From the NCBI GenBank assembly GCA_934565775.1, contig CAKTIN010000058.1, forward strand, positions 1 through 12,092: a stretch of DNA of 12,092 bases. Direction: 5' to 3'. Position numbers and translations under genes: made by a program. Positions 1-6,819 of the stretch are shown one piece after another. Position 1 is the first letter of the stretch. The number at the start of each line of letters is the position of its first letter. The stretch comes from an uncultured Oscillospiraceae bacterium. Lineage in GTDB: Bacteria; Bacillota; Clostridia; Oscillospirales; Oscillospiraceae. The notes beneath the pieces were generated by a model. It was not told where the DNA came from, searched no databases, and saw only the letters and a program-made list of their open reading frames with translations.

Positions 1-613
1 TCATCTCGCCGCCGTACCAGGTGTTGATGATGACCTGCTCACGGGAGGTGATGTTGAAGGCCACGCAGGTCTCGGAATTGAGGCCCAGCTCCTTGTAGTT
101 CTCAACCTTTGCCTTGGAGGCGTTGTACACCACGAAATCGGGCTTGAAGTCCTTCAGCTCTTCGGCGGTGGGCTTAATGAACATATTGGTCACAAAGTGA
201 GCCTGCCAGGCCACTTCCACGATGAAGCGGATGGCCATGCGGGTGTCCTTGTTGGCGCCGCAGAACGCATCGACCACGAACAGCCGCTTATTGCACAGCT
301 CCTTCTTGGCGATGTCCTTCACGGCCTTCCAGGTCTCCTGGGGCATGGGATGGTTGTCGTTCTTGTAAGCATCGGAGGTCCACCACACGGTGTCCTTGGA
401 GTTCTCGTCCACAACAATGTACTTGTCTTTGGGAGAACGGCCGGTGTAAATGCCGGTCATGACATTCACGGCGCCCAGCTCGCTGACCTGGCCCTTTTCA
501 TAGCCGGTAAGGCCGGGCTTGGTCTCTTCTTCGAAGAGCATCTCGTAAGAAGGATTATGCACGATTTCGGTGGTGCCGGTGATCCCGTACTGCTTCAGAT
601 CAATTTCAGCCAT
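1..613 (-). CDS. pckA: Phosphoenolpyruvate carboxykinase (ATP), N-terminal part
   Basis: Only the first 204 codons are present; the gene continues past position 1. The protein begins [10 protein letters not shown] and matches the N-terminal domain of ATP-dependent PEP carboxykinase, which interconverts oxaloacetate plus ATP with PEP, CO2 and ADP in the cytosol. Visible hallmarks are TGRSPKDKY near residues 57-65, whose Arg binds substrate in the family, then DAFCGAN and, at the cut edge, NTWYGGEM, which leads into the kinase-like catalytic region. The family is usually about 530-540 residues, so roughly 40% is visible. The ATG at 613 is preceded by AAAGAGG about 10 bases upstream. In anaerobic gut Clostridia this enzyme often runs in the carboxylating direction during fermentation, but direction cannot be read from sequence. 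No frameshift is seen. The family call is very secure; GTP-type PEPCK is excluded by the motifs. Confidence 0.96.
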   Translation of the reverse strand, partial: MAEIDLKQYGITGTTEIVHNPSYEMLFEEETKPGLTGYEKGQVSELGAVNVMTGIYTGRSPKDKYIVVDENSKDTVWWTSDAYKNDNHPMPQETWKAVKDIAKKELCNKRLFVVDAFCGANKDTRMAIRFIVEVAWQAHFVTNMFIKPTAEELKDFKPDFVVYNASKAKVENYKELGLNSETCVAFNITSREQVIINTWYGGEM

Positions 614-642
614 TTGGATATAACCTCTTTCTTCGATCAGTT

Positions 643-664
643 CAGGCCGCAGGGGGGCAGCCTG
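643..664 (-). promoter_or_regulatory. Hairpin in the pckA leader
   Basis: In the predicted pckA transcript CAGGCTGC (664-657) can pair with GCGGCCTG (650-643) around a six-base C-rich loop, an 8-bp stem with one G-U pair. It lies about 30 bases upstream of the start codon, with no U-run after it. It could stabilise the mRNA or affect translation; that role is inference. Confidence 0.35.
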
Positions 665-708
665 GTAAATATGGTATTTCGCAGCTACACTCCTTGTAGT
701 GCAATTAT

Positions 709-737
709 ATAATACGACATTTCGGGGACAAAATCAA
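709..737 (-). promoter_or_regulatory. Sigma-A promoter of pckA
   Basis: Read on the minus strand, TTGATT (737-732) and TATTAT (714-709) are separated by 17 bases, close to the vegetative consensus. An overlapping TATAAT lies a few bases further downstream. Transcription would start near 702, giving a leader of about 90 bases before the pckA ATG. Confidence 0.75.
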
Positions 738-814
738 TAGGTTTTTACTTATTCAAGGAAAGTTCATAAATCCCCCGCCGGGAGCAAGCGCAGATTGCAG
801 TGACTGAGTGCCGG

Positions 815-960
815 TTCAAAACGGGAAAAGCCCTTGATTGCAAGCCTTCTCAAAATGGGCAAGCTTACAATCCCTCAGTCAAAAATCAAAGATTTTTGTG
901 TGGTGCGCTTGCCACCGGCAAGCGTCCTATTTTGATCCGCAGTGGGTTGCACCCGCCCTT
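815..960. repeat. Short hairpin repeat unit, left copy 1
   Basis: This unit of about 146 bp recurs at 1332-1475 in the same orientation with roughly nine in ten bases identical by eye. It contains two perfect stem-loops: 880-887 with 891-898 (loop AAA) and 906-913 with 917-924 (CGCTTGCC/GGCAAGCG, loop ACC). Its first part, from 815 to about 880, is related in reverse orientation to 9233-9300. No transposase or credible gene is associated with it. Confidence 0.85.
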
Positions 961-1331
961 TCCACAAGGGAGCCTTTGGCCTTCTGAAATTTCCGAACGT
1001 TTATGCACTCGCCTTGCCATATACTACACCATCGGCTATCTTCTGCACCATCTTGTTATGTCTGGCACCATCGGGCGGCATGATGCACATCTTTTAACGC
1101 AACTGCTGTCAAATTCTGCCCGGTGCATTTCGGGCGTGTGCGCGGCCAAGCGCTGCCGCGTGTCGAAGCGGATACAGAGCGACGCAGCGGCTTACAAAGC
1201 TTGCCGGACAATTCCAGCGTACCGCCGCCTGGGCCCTGGGTCCGGGCCGCAGCCCGGTGGGCTTTCGGCCCTTTCCCCCAGAGGAAAGGGCCCCGCCGGG
1301 GGCAGCGCAGGTAGCCTCGCTCAAGCGTCGA

Positions 1332-1475
1332 TTCAAAATAGGAAAGGCCTTGATTGCAAGCCTTCTCAAAATGGGCAAGCTTACAATCCCTCAGTCTAAA
1401 ATTAAAGATTTTTGTGTGGTGCGCTTGCCACCGGCAAGCGTCCTATTTCGATCCGCTGCGGGTTGCGCCGCCCTT
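1332..1475. repeat. Short hairpin repeat unit, left copy 2
   Basis: This is the direct repeat of 815-960, with the CGCTTGCC/GGCAAGCG stem-loop at 1422-1440 intact and the A/T-rich stem partly eroded (TAAAATT in place of AAAAATC). It ends about 50 bases beyond the jag stop codon and next to the jag terminator hairpin. Confidence 0.85.
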
Positions 1476-1495
1476 GTGGAAGTCGGAATACAAAG

Positions 1496-1521
1496 GTCCC
1501 CGGCAATTGCTTGCCGGGGAC
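1496..1521 (-). terminator. Probable terminator of the rpmH-jag operon
   Basis: GTCCCCGGCAA (1496-1506) pairs perfectly with TTGCCGGGGAC (1511-1521) around TTGC, an 11-bp stem beginning 7 bases after the jag stop codon. On the minus strand the stem is followed only by CTTTGTATT, so the U-run is weak. It may be an inefficient terminator or a 3'-end-stabilising stem. Confidence 0.6.
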
Positions 1522-1527
1522 TCTTCC

Positions 1528-2472
1528 TTATCTTACATACTCGATGACGACCCGGCGGTTGGGCTCGGTGCCGGTGGAGTAGGTGGTGATATTCTCCATA
1601 TCCTGGAGGCTGGCGTGGATCACATGGCGCTCATAGGCGTTCATGGGCTCCAGGGTGGTGCGGCGGCGGAGCTTCAGCACCTGCTGGGCCTTCTTCTTGG
1701 CGTACCGGTCCAGGGATTCCTCCCGCTTCAGCCGGTAATCCTCCGCGTCCACGGTGATGCGGATCCGCTGCTCCAGGCCCCGGTTCACCGCATAATTGGT
1801 CAGATGCTGGATGGCGTCCAGGGTCTCGCCCCGGCGGCCGATCAGCGCGCCCAGGCCCTTGCCCGTGAACTCCACCTTATAGCCGCCCTCCACCGCAAAG
1901 GCATGGGGCACGGCCTCGGAGCCCATCTGCTCCACCAGGCCCTTCAGGAACTGCTCGATCTTCTCCTCCGTGGAGCCGGGCTCCGCAGGGGCATAGGTCT
2001 TTTCCACATAGGGCTTGGGCTCCCGGACCTCTCTGGGCTCTCTGGGCGCCTTGGGAGCGGCGGGGCGGGGGGCCTTCGGGGCGGCAGGAGCCTTTTCCGC
2101 TGCGGGAGCGGCGGGTGCCTTCGGCGCTGCGGGAACCGCCGGCGCCTTGGGGGCCACGGGAGCCGCCGGAATCTCCACTGCCGGGGCAGCCTTCTTGGGC
2201 TTGGACCGGGAGGCGGAGGACAGGGCGGTCTTGGGGGCGGCAGAAACGGCAGGGGCCTCGGGGGCAGGCGCCGCCGCCTTGGGGGCGGGCTCGTCCGGCA
2301 CCTCATAGCTCACCTGGACCTTATAGGGCCGCGCGCCGATGCCGAACACGCCGGACTTGGCGTTTTCCAGCAGCTGGACGGATACGCTCTCCCGATCCAT
2401 TCCCAGCTGCTCCAGAGCCGCCTGGACAGCGGCGTCAAAGGTCTTACCGGTAGTAATGATCGATTTTTCCAT
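1528..2472 (-). CDS. jag: Jag/KhpB RNA-binding protein (SpoIIIJ-associated, KH and R3H)
   Basis: This 314-residue protein binds single-stranded RNA; in Gram-positive bacteria Jag/KhpB works with KhpA in elongation, division and sRNA-type regulation. The Jag N-terminal domain spans about residues 3-52, where the VFGIGARPYKVQV block is typical. A low-complexity Ala/Pro/Lys linker follows at about 57-160, then a KH-like domain at about 170-243 with the GxxG-type loop IGRRG at 211-215. The R3H domain covers about 245-314, with Arg282 and His286 forming the R-x3-H signature. B. subtilis Jag is about 208 residues; the excess here is the linker. The start has AAGAGGAG six bases upstream, inside the end of yidC, and only 2 bases separate the two genes, which suggests translational coupling. 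It is the last gene of its operon and is followed by a hairpin. Confidence 0.95.
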   Translation of the reverse strand: MEKSIITTGKTFDAAVQAALEQLGMDRESVSVQLLENAKSGVFGIGARPYKVQVSYEVPDEPAPKAAAPAPEAPAVSAAPKTALSSASRSKPKKAAPAVEIPAAPVAPKAPAVPAAPKAPAAPAAEKAPAAPKAPRPAAPKAPREPREVREPKPYVEKTYAPAEPGSTEEKIEQFLKGLVEQMGSEAVPHAFAVEGGYKVEFTGKGLGALIGRRGETLDAIQHLTNYAVNRGLEQRIRITVDAEDYRLKREESLDRYAKKKAQQVLKLRRRTTLEPMNAYERHVIHASLQDMENITTYSTGTEPNRRVVIEYVR

Positions 2473-2474
2473 GC

Positions 2475-3671
2475 TTACTCCTCTTTATTCTCCTGGGCGG
2501 TATGGTAGCGGTCCGGATCATAGTTCCGGCCGCGGCTGTTGGGCCGCTGCTCGGGGACCGGGCGGCTTTCGCCTTTCTGCGCAGCGCGGCGGGCGGCGTC
2601 GGCCTGCTCCTGCTGGCGCTGCATCTTCTTCTTACTGGTATTTTCCGTAATGCCGTCGGGGTTCTCCGCCCGGCGCTGGGCGCGGATGCGCTCCCGCTCC
2701 GCCTCCTCCGCCGCCTTCAGAGCGGCCTGAGCCCGGAGCTGGGCGTCCTCGGCGTCATAGCCCTTGCGGTAGTGCTTGGTCAGGATCACGTCGATCACCA
2801 CGCCCACAACGCCCTGCACCAGCCAGTACAGGGACATGGCCGCAGGCATACTGAAGCCGATCCACAGGGTCATGATGGGGCTGAGCCACATCATCATTTT
2901 CGTCGTAGACTGGGAGGCGTTCTGGGCCGCGTCCTCATCCCGCTCGCCCTTGGAGTCGGAGATGACGGTGTTGTTCATCTTCTGGGAGATAAACATACTC
3001 AGAATACCGCTGGCCGCAGACAGGAGCACCAGCAGCAGGCCGCCGAACTGGTTCCAGCTGAAGCCGGTCCAGGTCCAGACCTTCCACTGGGGGATCTCGC
3101 CCAGGTTGATCCCCAGGAAGTTGAAATTCATAACGGGGATCTTGGTCAGATCCAGGTCGGGCAGCACCGCCTTGATCTCGGCGGCAAATTCGTGGATATG
3201 GGGCGCGGCGACCAGCTGATCGTAATAGGTGTTCTTGCTGAAGCTGGCGGGCAGGGCCTCCTTCACCACCCCCACAATGGCGGTGATCTGATCCGCCGTC
3301 AGGTGCAGGAGATAGTTCATGGGCTGGCGCACCATGGCATACAGCGGGAACAGCAGCAGCAGCGGCAGCAGGCTCCACAGGCAGCCGCCGGAGGTGCTTA
3401 CGCCTTCGCTCTTATACAGATCACTCAGGGCCTGCTGGGCCTTGACCTTATCGTCGCCATATTTGTCCTGGATGGTCTTGGCCAGGGGCGCCAGGCGGCT
3501 CATGGCCATCATGCTCTTCTTGCTCTTCATGGTAGCGGGCAGGAGGATGAGCTTGACGATCACGGCAAACAAAAGCAGCGACAGGCCGTAATTCGCGGTA
3601 AGCTGATACAGCACCTGCATCAGATACCCGAAGGGGACGGCGATGATATCAACGGGACTAGCTAAAAACAT
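2475..3671 (-). CDS. yidC: YidC/Oxa1-family membrane protein insertase
   Basis: This 398-residue inner-membrane insertase places proteins in the membrane alone or with SecYEG. It lacks the large periplasmic domain of Proteobacteria and has the Gram-positive YidC2/SpoIIIJ layout. A first hydrophobic segment lies at about 7-45, a cytosolic hairpin (KSKKSMMAMSRLAPLAKTIQDKY) at about 49-71, and the core segment GGCLWSLLPLLLLFPLYAMVRQP at about 95-117. Further membrane segments lie at about 207-230, 258-283 and 283-300. The position usually held by the conserved groove arginine, just before the L-I-L-P motif, is Lys40. The C-terminal 95 residues are a highly charged, Ala/Glu/Arg-rich, probably coiled-coil tail that may contact ribosomes. 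There is no lipobox Cys near the N terminus. ATG at 3671 has GGAGG upstream. It follows yidD by 25 bases and precedes jag by 2. Confidence 0.95.
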   Translation of the reverse strand: MFLASPVDIIAVPFGYLMQVLYQLTANYGLSLLLFAVIVKLILLPATMKSKKSMMAMSRLAPLAKTIQDKYGDDKVKAQQALSDLYKSEGVSTSGGCLWSLLPLLLLFPLYAMVRQPMNYLLHLTADQITAIVGVVKEALPASFSKNTYYDQLVAAPHIHEFAAEIKAVLPDLDLTKIPVMNFNFLGINLGEIPQWKVWTWTGFSWNQFGGLLLVLLSAASGILSMFISQKMNNTVISDSKGERDEDAAQNASQSTTKMMMWLSPIMTLWIGFSMPAAMSLYWLVQGVVGVVIDVILTKHYRKGYDAEDAQLRAQAALKAAEEAERERIRAQRRAENPDGITENTSKKKMQRQQEQADAARRAAQKGESRPVPEQRPNSRGRNYDPDRYHTAQENKEE

Positions 3672-3696
3672 CTGTTTCCTCCATTAAAAGGTAGCG

Positions 3697-3909
3697 TTAG
3701 GGCACCGGGTCATACCAGTCGCCCTTGTAGAAGGGTTGGCAGCGCAGGAGCCGCCGCAGAGCCAGCCAGCCGCCCTTCCAGGCGCCGTATTTGGAGATGG
3801 CCTCCAGGGCGTACTGAGAGCAGGTGGGAGAAAAGCGGCAGCGTGGGGGAAAGGCCGGGGAAATGCGCTTTTGGTAGAAGCGAATGAGCCCGAGAAGAAG
3901 GCGCTTCAT
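3697..3909 (-). CDS. yidD: Membrane protein insertion efficiency factor YidD
   Basis: This 70-residue protein has the complete YidD (DUF37) signature. It starts [18 protein letters not shown], continues with the Cys-rich block [11 protein letters not shown] (Cys24 and Cys30), then G-A-W-K-G-G-W, and ends with R-C-Q-P-F around Cys57. YidD is a small membrane-associated protein that helps YidC-dependent insertion and is nearly always encoded between rnpA and yidC, as here. Its ATG overlaps the rnpA stop in an ATGA arrangement (3906-3909), so translation is coupled. The length is normal for the family and all three cysteines are present. Confidence 0.95.
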   Translation of the reverse strand: MKRLLLGLIRFYQKRISPAFPPRCRFSPTCSQYALEAISKYGAWKGGWLALRRLLRCQPFYKGDWYDPVP

Positions 3910-4250
3910 TTTCCGTCCTCCCGCAGGAGGCCCAGCTTGCCCGCCATGGCCAGATAGGCGCTCTGGAGCTGGAGGAAGGAGGCGTTCACCGCCTGGGACC
4001 GGGCGACCACCACCAGGTCATACCCCGGGCGGAAGGCGGTCTCATTGAGCCGGTAAATCTCCCGGAGGCGGCGGCGAACCCGGTTGCGCGTCACGGCGCA
4101 GCCCAATTTTTTGCTCACGGTGATCCCCACCCGGTTTTCCCGGGTGTGATTCGGGCGGCAGTACAGCACCAGATAGCGGCTGGCTGCCGGGCCGGTCTTA
4201 TACAGACGGCGAAAGATATGGTTGAGCTTTAGGGCTTTGGAGTATTTCAT
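3906..4250 (-). CDS. rnpA: Ribonuclease P protein component
   Basis: This is the 114-residue basic protein subunit of RNase P, which supports the catalytic RNA in maturing the 5' ends of tRNAs. The family's RNR signature is clear at residues 55-67 ([13 protein letters not shown]), preceded by G-I-T-V-S-K-K at 42-48. The N terminus [19 protein letters not shown] is also typical. The frame is open up to 4301, but the start is placed at 4250: that Met gives the normal family N terminus and has GGAAGGTG upstream, whereas the upstream extension is a proline-rich stretch without family similarity. The gene lies 224 bases after rpmH, an unusually wide gap filled partly by a strong hairpin, and overlaps yidD by 4 bases. 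Confidence 0.95.
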   Translation of the reverse strand: MKYSKALKLNHIFRRLYKTGPAASRYLVLYCRPNHTRENRVGITVSKKLGCAVTRNRVRRRLREIYRLNETAFRPGYDLVVVARSQAVNASFLQLQSAYLAMAGKLGLLREDGK

Positions 4251-4320
4251 GGACGCACCTTCCGGCATAGGGTTCAAGGGGGGAATCGGCGGCGGGGGCA
4301 AAGCTGCCCAAATATGGAAA

Positions 4321-4359
4321 TCAGCTTGCTAAAAAGCCCCCGGCTTTTTAGCAAGCTGA
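4321..4359 (-). promoter_or_regulatory. 18-bp perfect hairpin between rpmH and rnpA
   Basis: Positions 4321-4338 pair without mismatch to 4342-4359 around a three-base loop. The stem includes GCTAAAAAGCC. On the minus strand it is followed by TTTCCATATTTGGG, a poor U-run, so it may be a leaky terminator, an RNase III-type processing site or an mRNA-stabilising stem that sets L34 output above RnpA. The structure is certain; the function is inference. Confidence 0.75.
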
Positions 4360-4474
4360 GGACAGCAAACCGGCAACAGCCGCTTTGCGCCGCCTGCGGC
4401 GGGATCGTTCAAAAAGAAAGCCCGCAAAAGTCTGCGGATTCCCAGGGCAGAGATGCCCGGCCTTTCAAGAGAGC

Positions 4475-4609
4475 TTAGGCGGACAGGGTCTTGCGGCCCT
4501 TCGCGCGGCGGCGGGCCAGGACCTTACGACCATTGGAAGTCGCCATTCTCTGACGGAAGCCGTGCACTTTGGATCTGTGACGCTTTCTGGGCTGATAGGT
4601 ACGCAGCAT
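4475..4609 (-). CDS. rpmH: 50S ribosomal protein L34
   Basis: This 44-residue reading frame was found by reading the minus strand directly. It encodes [19 protein letters not shown], then [20 protein letters not shown], and ends T-L-S-A. This is essentially the L34 consensus, including the KVHGFR, RM and NGR-VL-RRR-KGR blocks, and the length is normal. L34 is a small, very basic protein of the large ribosomal subunit, assembled late. The start is preceded by AGGAGGTG at ideal distance. It is the first gene of the operon and is driven by the promoter at 4712-4740 through a leader of about 95 bases. dnaA, its frequent divergent neighbour, is not adjacent here. Confidence 0.97.
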   Translation of the reverse strand: MLRTYQPRKRHRSKVHGFRQRMATSNGRKVLARRRAKGRKTLSA

Positions 4610-4641
4610 GGGGATACACCTCCTGTAAAAATGATGCTCAA

Positions 4642-4698
4642 CAGCCGCGAAACGCGGCCGCAGCGAGTCGAAACCATGCGGCCCACCGGCGGCGGGCC
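4642..4698 (-). promoter_or_regulatory. rpmH leader with overlapping alternative stems
   Basis: In the predicted rpmH leader three pairings compete: GGCCC (4698-4694) with GGGCC (4684-4680); GGCCGCA (4683-4677) with TGCGGCC (4662-4656); and CGGCCGCG (4660-4653) with CGCGGCTG (4649-4642, loop TTT, one G-U pair). Each stem shares bases with the next. This could be autoregulatory or simply GC-rich leader; no named motif is recognised. Confidence 0.4.
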
Positions 4699-4711
4699 AC
4701 AGTTACTGCTT

Positions 4712-4740
4712 ATTATAGCTGAAAATCGGTTCCGGGTCAA
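4712..4740 (-). promoter_or_regulatory. Sigma-A promoter of the rpmH-jag operon
   Basis: Minus-strand TTGACC (4740-4735) and TATAAT (4717-4712) are separated by exactly 17 bases: five of six and six of six matches to consensus. Start of transcription is expected near 4705. This is the best promoter in the window and suits a ribosomal protein operon. Confidence 0.88.
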
Positions 4741-4863
4741 CACTTTTTTCGGGAAAAACCGCTCTTTTTCCGATCCGGGGCCGGAGTTTGGGGATATGCA
4801 CCAAGTTTGCCCATGCACTTTTGTGCACCATTTCTCCGGAACGTCCCGCTCCCCTTCTTGCTA

Positions 4864-4891
4864 TTCAAACATAGGTATGTTACACTATAAG
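4864..4891 (+). promoter_or_regulatory. Possible promoter of the SLH protein gene
   Basis: Plus-strand TTCAAA (4864-4869) and TATAAG (4886-4891) have a 16-base spacer. An alternative is TTGCTA (4858-4863) with TACACT (4881-4886) at 17 bases. Either would give a leader of about 50 bases. The 4610-4944 gap otherwise holds the divergent rpmH promoter and a TGCAC-TTTT-GTGCA inverted repeat at 4814-4827; I see no gene in it. Confidence 0.4.
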
Positions 4892-4944
4892 CACTAACCT
4901 TGGCGAAATTGCCACGGAAAGAGAAATATGGAGGTTATCAAGAG

Positions 4945-6810
4945 ATGAAATTCCGCAAAGCAATCGCTCTGCTGCTGGCCCTGGCACTGACGGTCTGTCT
5001 GTCCTCGGTGGGCTTCGCCGCAGAGGACCATACCGCACCGCTCCGCTCCGCCGGGGACAAGCTCCGCCAGAGCGCCCGTCCGGCCGAAGCGCTCTCCCCT
5101 CTGCCCGGAGAAAGCGAGCCCATGGCCGCGAAAAACTGCACGGTGCAGCCCAATCTGACGGATCTTGACCGGGGCATTTTGCAGAATGCCGCCGCATCCT
5201 TCGTCTGCTTCTTCGCCGCCGAGGACTGCGGCGTGCGGGACACGGTGCTGGGCATTGAAATTTACCCCGAATCCGGCCTGGACGACGACCCCGCTTATTC
5301 GGAGTACTATTATTTCAACTCCGGCGACCAGGCCGGCACCCAGCGCTTCGACGTGCCCGCCGGGGTGTTCAGTACCCTGGGCACCTACCGGGTCTACTTC
5401 AGCATTGTGGCCCTGGACGATAACGACGACATGGCCGAGATTCTCCAGAGCGTATACCTCAATGTAAACGTGGTGGACCATGAGATCCCCCTGGAAAGCC
5501 TGAGCCTGAAAACCGTCGATACCCACGAATCCGTGACGTGCTTCGTCGCGTGCATCGGGCAGCCGCTGACCTTCTACATCGCCCTCAATCCTGCGGCCTA
5601 CACCGGCGGGCACTCGGTCTCTGTGTACAATCCCGACCCCCACATTGTGGACGTGCAGAACAGCTTGGGCTATATCCAGTTCCAGCCCAAGCTGGCCGGG
5701 GAGACGGACGTTACATTTGAATGCGGCAGCGTGCAGCTGGTCGTCCATGTGACGGTCCGCTCCCGCATTACCGGCATCAGCACCGACGACGCCGTCGGCC
5801 TTTGCGTCGGTACGACCAAGGAGCTTTACTACAGCGCCGGCAGCGGCATTGTCAATTCCTATATCCAGACCCAGTCCGAGGACGAGACCATCGCCTCCAT
5901 CGTCGGCCGGGACAGCGCCAACGGCGTGCTCTGGCTGAAAGGCGTGGCCCCCGGCACCACGAGCCTGGTTTTCTCCGGGGACGACTACACGAAGAAGGTA
6001 CCCGTTACCGTCTACGCGGAGCATGAGCTGGTAGAGGTCAGCCGCACCGAGGGCACCTGCACGGAGCCCGGCACCGTGGAGAAAAAGTGCGTCCACTGCG
6101 GCGCGGTAGTGACGGAGCCGCTCCCCGCCCTGGGCCACAAGGTGGACCCGGCGTCCGCGACGGAGACCCAGGCCCCCACCGCCACCCAGCCCGGCTATGT
6201 GACCGGCACCTGCACCCGCTGCGGCCAGGAGGCCCGGATGGAGCTCCCGCCTGTGTTTCTCGACACCGTGGCGGACAGCTTCTACGCCCGGGAGCTGGAC
6301 TATCTCTACGCCCACGGTATCATCAAGGGCATGACGGAGAATACCTTCGGCCCCGGCAACCCCATTAACCGCGGTCAGCTGGTGGTGCTGCTGTACCGCC
6401 TGTCCGGCGAGACCGCCGGGGAGGGCGAGAATCCCTTCCGGGATGTGAGCGAGGACAGCTTCGTCTATGACGCCGTGCGCTGGGCCTCCGCCAACGGCAT
6501 CGCCCAGGGCTATGGCGACGGGACCTTCCTTCCCGGCCAGCCGGTCACCCGGGCGGAGATGGTCACCTTCATCTACCGCTTTGCCGCCCACATGGGCGCA
6601 GACATGAGTGCCGCCGCCGACCTGTCCGGTTACACGGACGCAGGTCAGATGCTGCCCTATGCCAAGGCGCCCTTCGCCTGGGCCGTGGCCTCCGGTCTGA
6701 TCAAGGGGACCTCCGAGGTCACCCTGGGCCCCGGCGAGACTGCCAACCGCGCCCAGTGCGCCGTGATCCTGTACCGCTACGTCCAGAGCTTCCCCTCTGC
6801 GGCAAACTAA
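4945..6810 (+). CDS. Secreted S-layer homology (SLH) domain protein
   Basis: This 621-residue protein starts at 4945, where M-K-F-R-K leads directly into a signal peptide (hydrophobic core ALLLALALTVCLSS, probable cleavage after GFA near residue 25). GGAGG lies 10 bases upstream. An in-frame ATG at 4900 would put a charged extension before the signal peptide and is less likely. After an uncharacterised beta-rich N-terminal region (about 30-180) come two Ig-like, BIG2-type domains (about 181-272 and 274-357). Next are two Cys-x-x-Cys-Gly modules (Cys382/385 and Cys423/426), and last three SLH repeats (about 438-485, 498-547 and 562-613). SLH domains bind pyruvylated secondary cell-wall polymer, so the protein is probably anchored at the surface by its C terminus. 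Only the middle SLH repeat keeps the TRAE motif; the others have NRGQ and NRAQ. The gene appears monocistronic and its substrate or partner is unknown. Confidence 0.9.
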   Translation: MKFRKAIALLLALALTVCLSSVGFAAEDHTAPLRSAGDKLRQSARPAEALSPLPGESEPMAAKNCTVQPNLTDLDRGILQNAAASFVCFFAAEDCGVRDTVLGIEIYPESGLDDDPAYSEYYYFNSGDQAGTQRFDVPAGVFSTLGTYRVYFSIVALDDNDDMAEILQSVYLNVNVVDHEIPLESLSLKTVDTHESVTCFVACIGQPLTFYIALNPAAYTGGHSVSVYNPDPHIVDVQNSLGYIQFQPKLAGETDVTFECGSVQLVVHVTVRSRITGISTDDAVGLCVGTTKELYYSAGSGIVNSYIQTQSEDETIASIVGRDSANGVLWLKGVAPGTTSLVFSGDDYTKKVPVTVYAEHELVEVSRTEGTCTEPGTVEKKCVHCGAVVTEPLPALGHKVDPASATETQAPTATQPGYVTGTCTRCGQEARMELPPVFLDTVADSFYARELDYLYAHGIIKGMTENTFGPGNPINRGQLVVLLYRLSGETAGEGENPFRDVSEDSFVYDAVRWASANGIAQGYGDGTFLPGQPVTRAEMVTFIYRFAAHMGADMSAAADLSGYTDAGQMLPYAKAPFAWAVASGLIKGTSEVTLGPGETANRAQCAVILYRYVQSFPSAAN

Positions 6811-6819
6811 GTGCATGGG

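Larger units (their letters stand above)
815..1490. repeat. Composite dispersed repeat, left copy
   Basis: This fills most of the 914-base gap between pckA and jag. It consists of a short hairpin unit (815-960), a linker (961-1045), a core (about 1046-1330) and a second short unit (1332-1475). The same order is found in reverse complement at about 9186-9770, where the core matches at roughly 80% by eye with almost no length change. The core has a 10-bp stem (1267-1276 with 1283-1292) and a 6-bp stem (1242-1247 with 1252-1257), and both stems recur in the other copy. Open frames cross the core on both strands, but they look like products of high GC: where the two copies differ, the amino acids differ freely in either frame, so I do not call a gene. 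It resembles the hairpin-rich non-coding repeats scattered in oscillospiral genomes; no family name can be assigned. Confidence 0.85.

Noticed and set aside
197..712. Plus-strand open frame of 171 codons
   Set aside because: It is the antisense shadow of pckA, which has clear family motifs on the minus strand.
800..1399. Long open frames on both strands across the left repeat, with partly matching frames in the right repeat
   Set aside because: Both strands stay open because of high GC. In the diverged patches the amino acids change freely in either frame, no ribosome site is apparent, and the plus frame runs through the hairpins of the short units. Treated as non-coding repeat.
815..1475. 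CRISPR-like direct repeats
   Set aside because: There are only two copies about 517 bases apart, each about 145 bp with internal hairpins; there is no spacer array and no cas gene.
1944..2308. Overlapping open frames on both strands within the jag linker
   Set aside because: They are shadows of the Ala/Pro-rich linker, whose codons are biased enough to keep other frames open.
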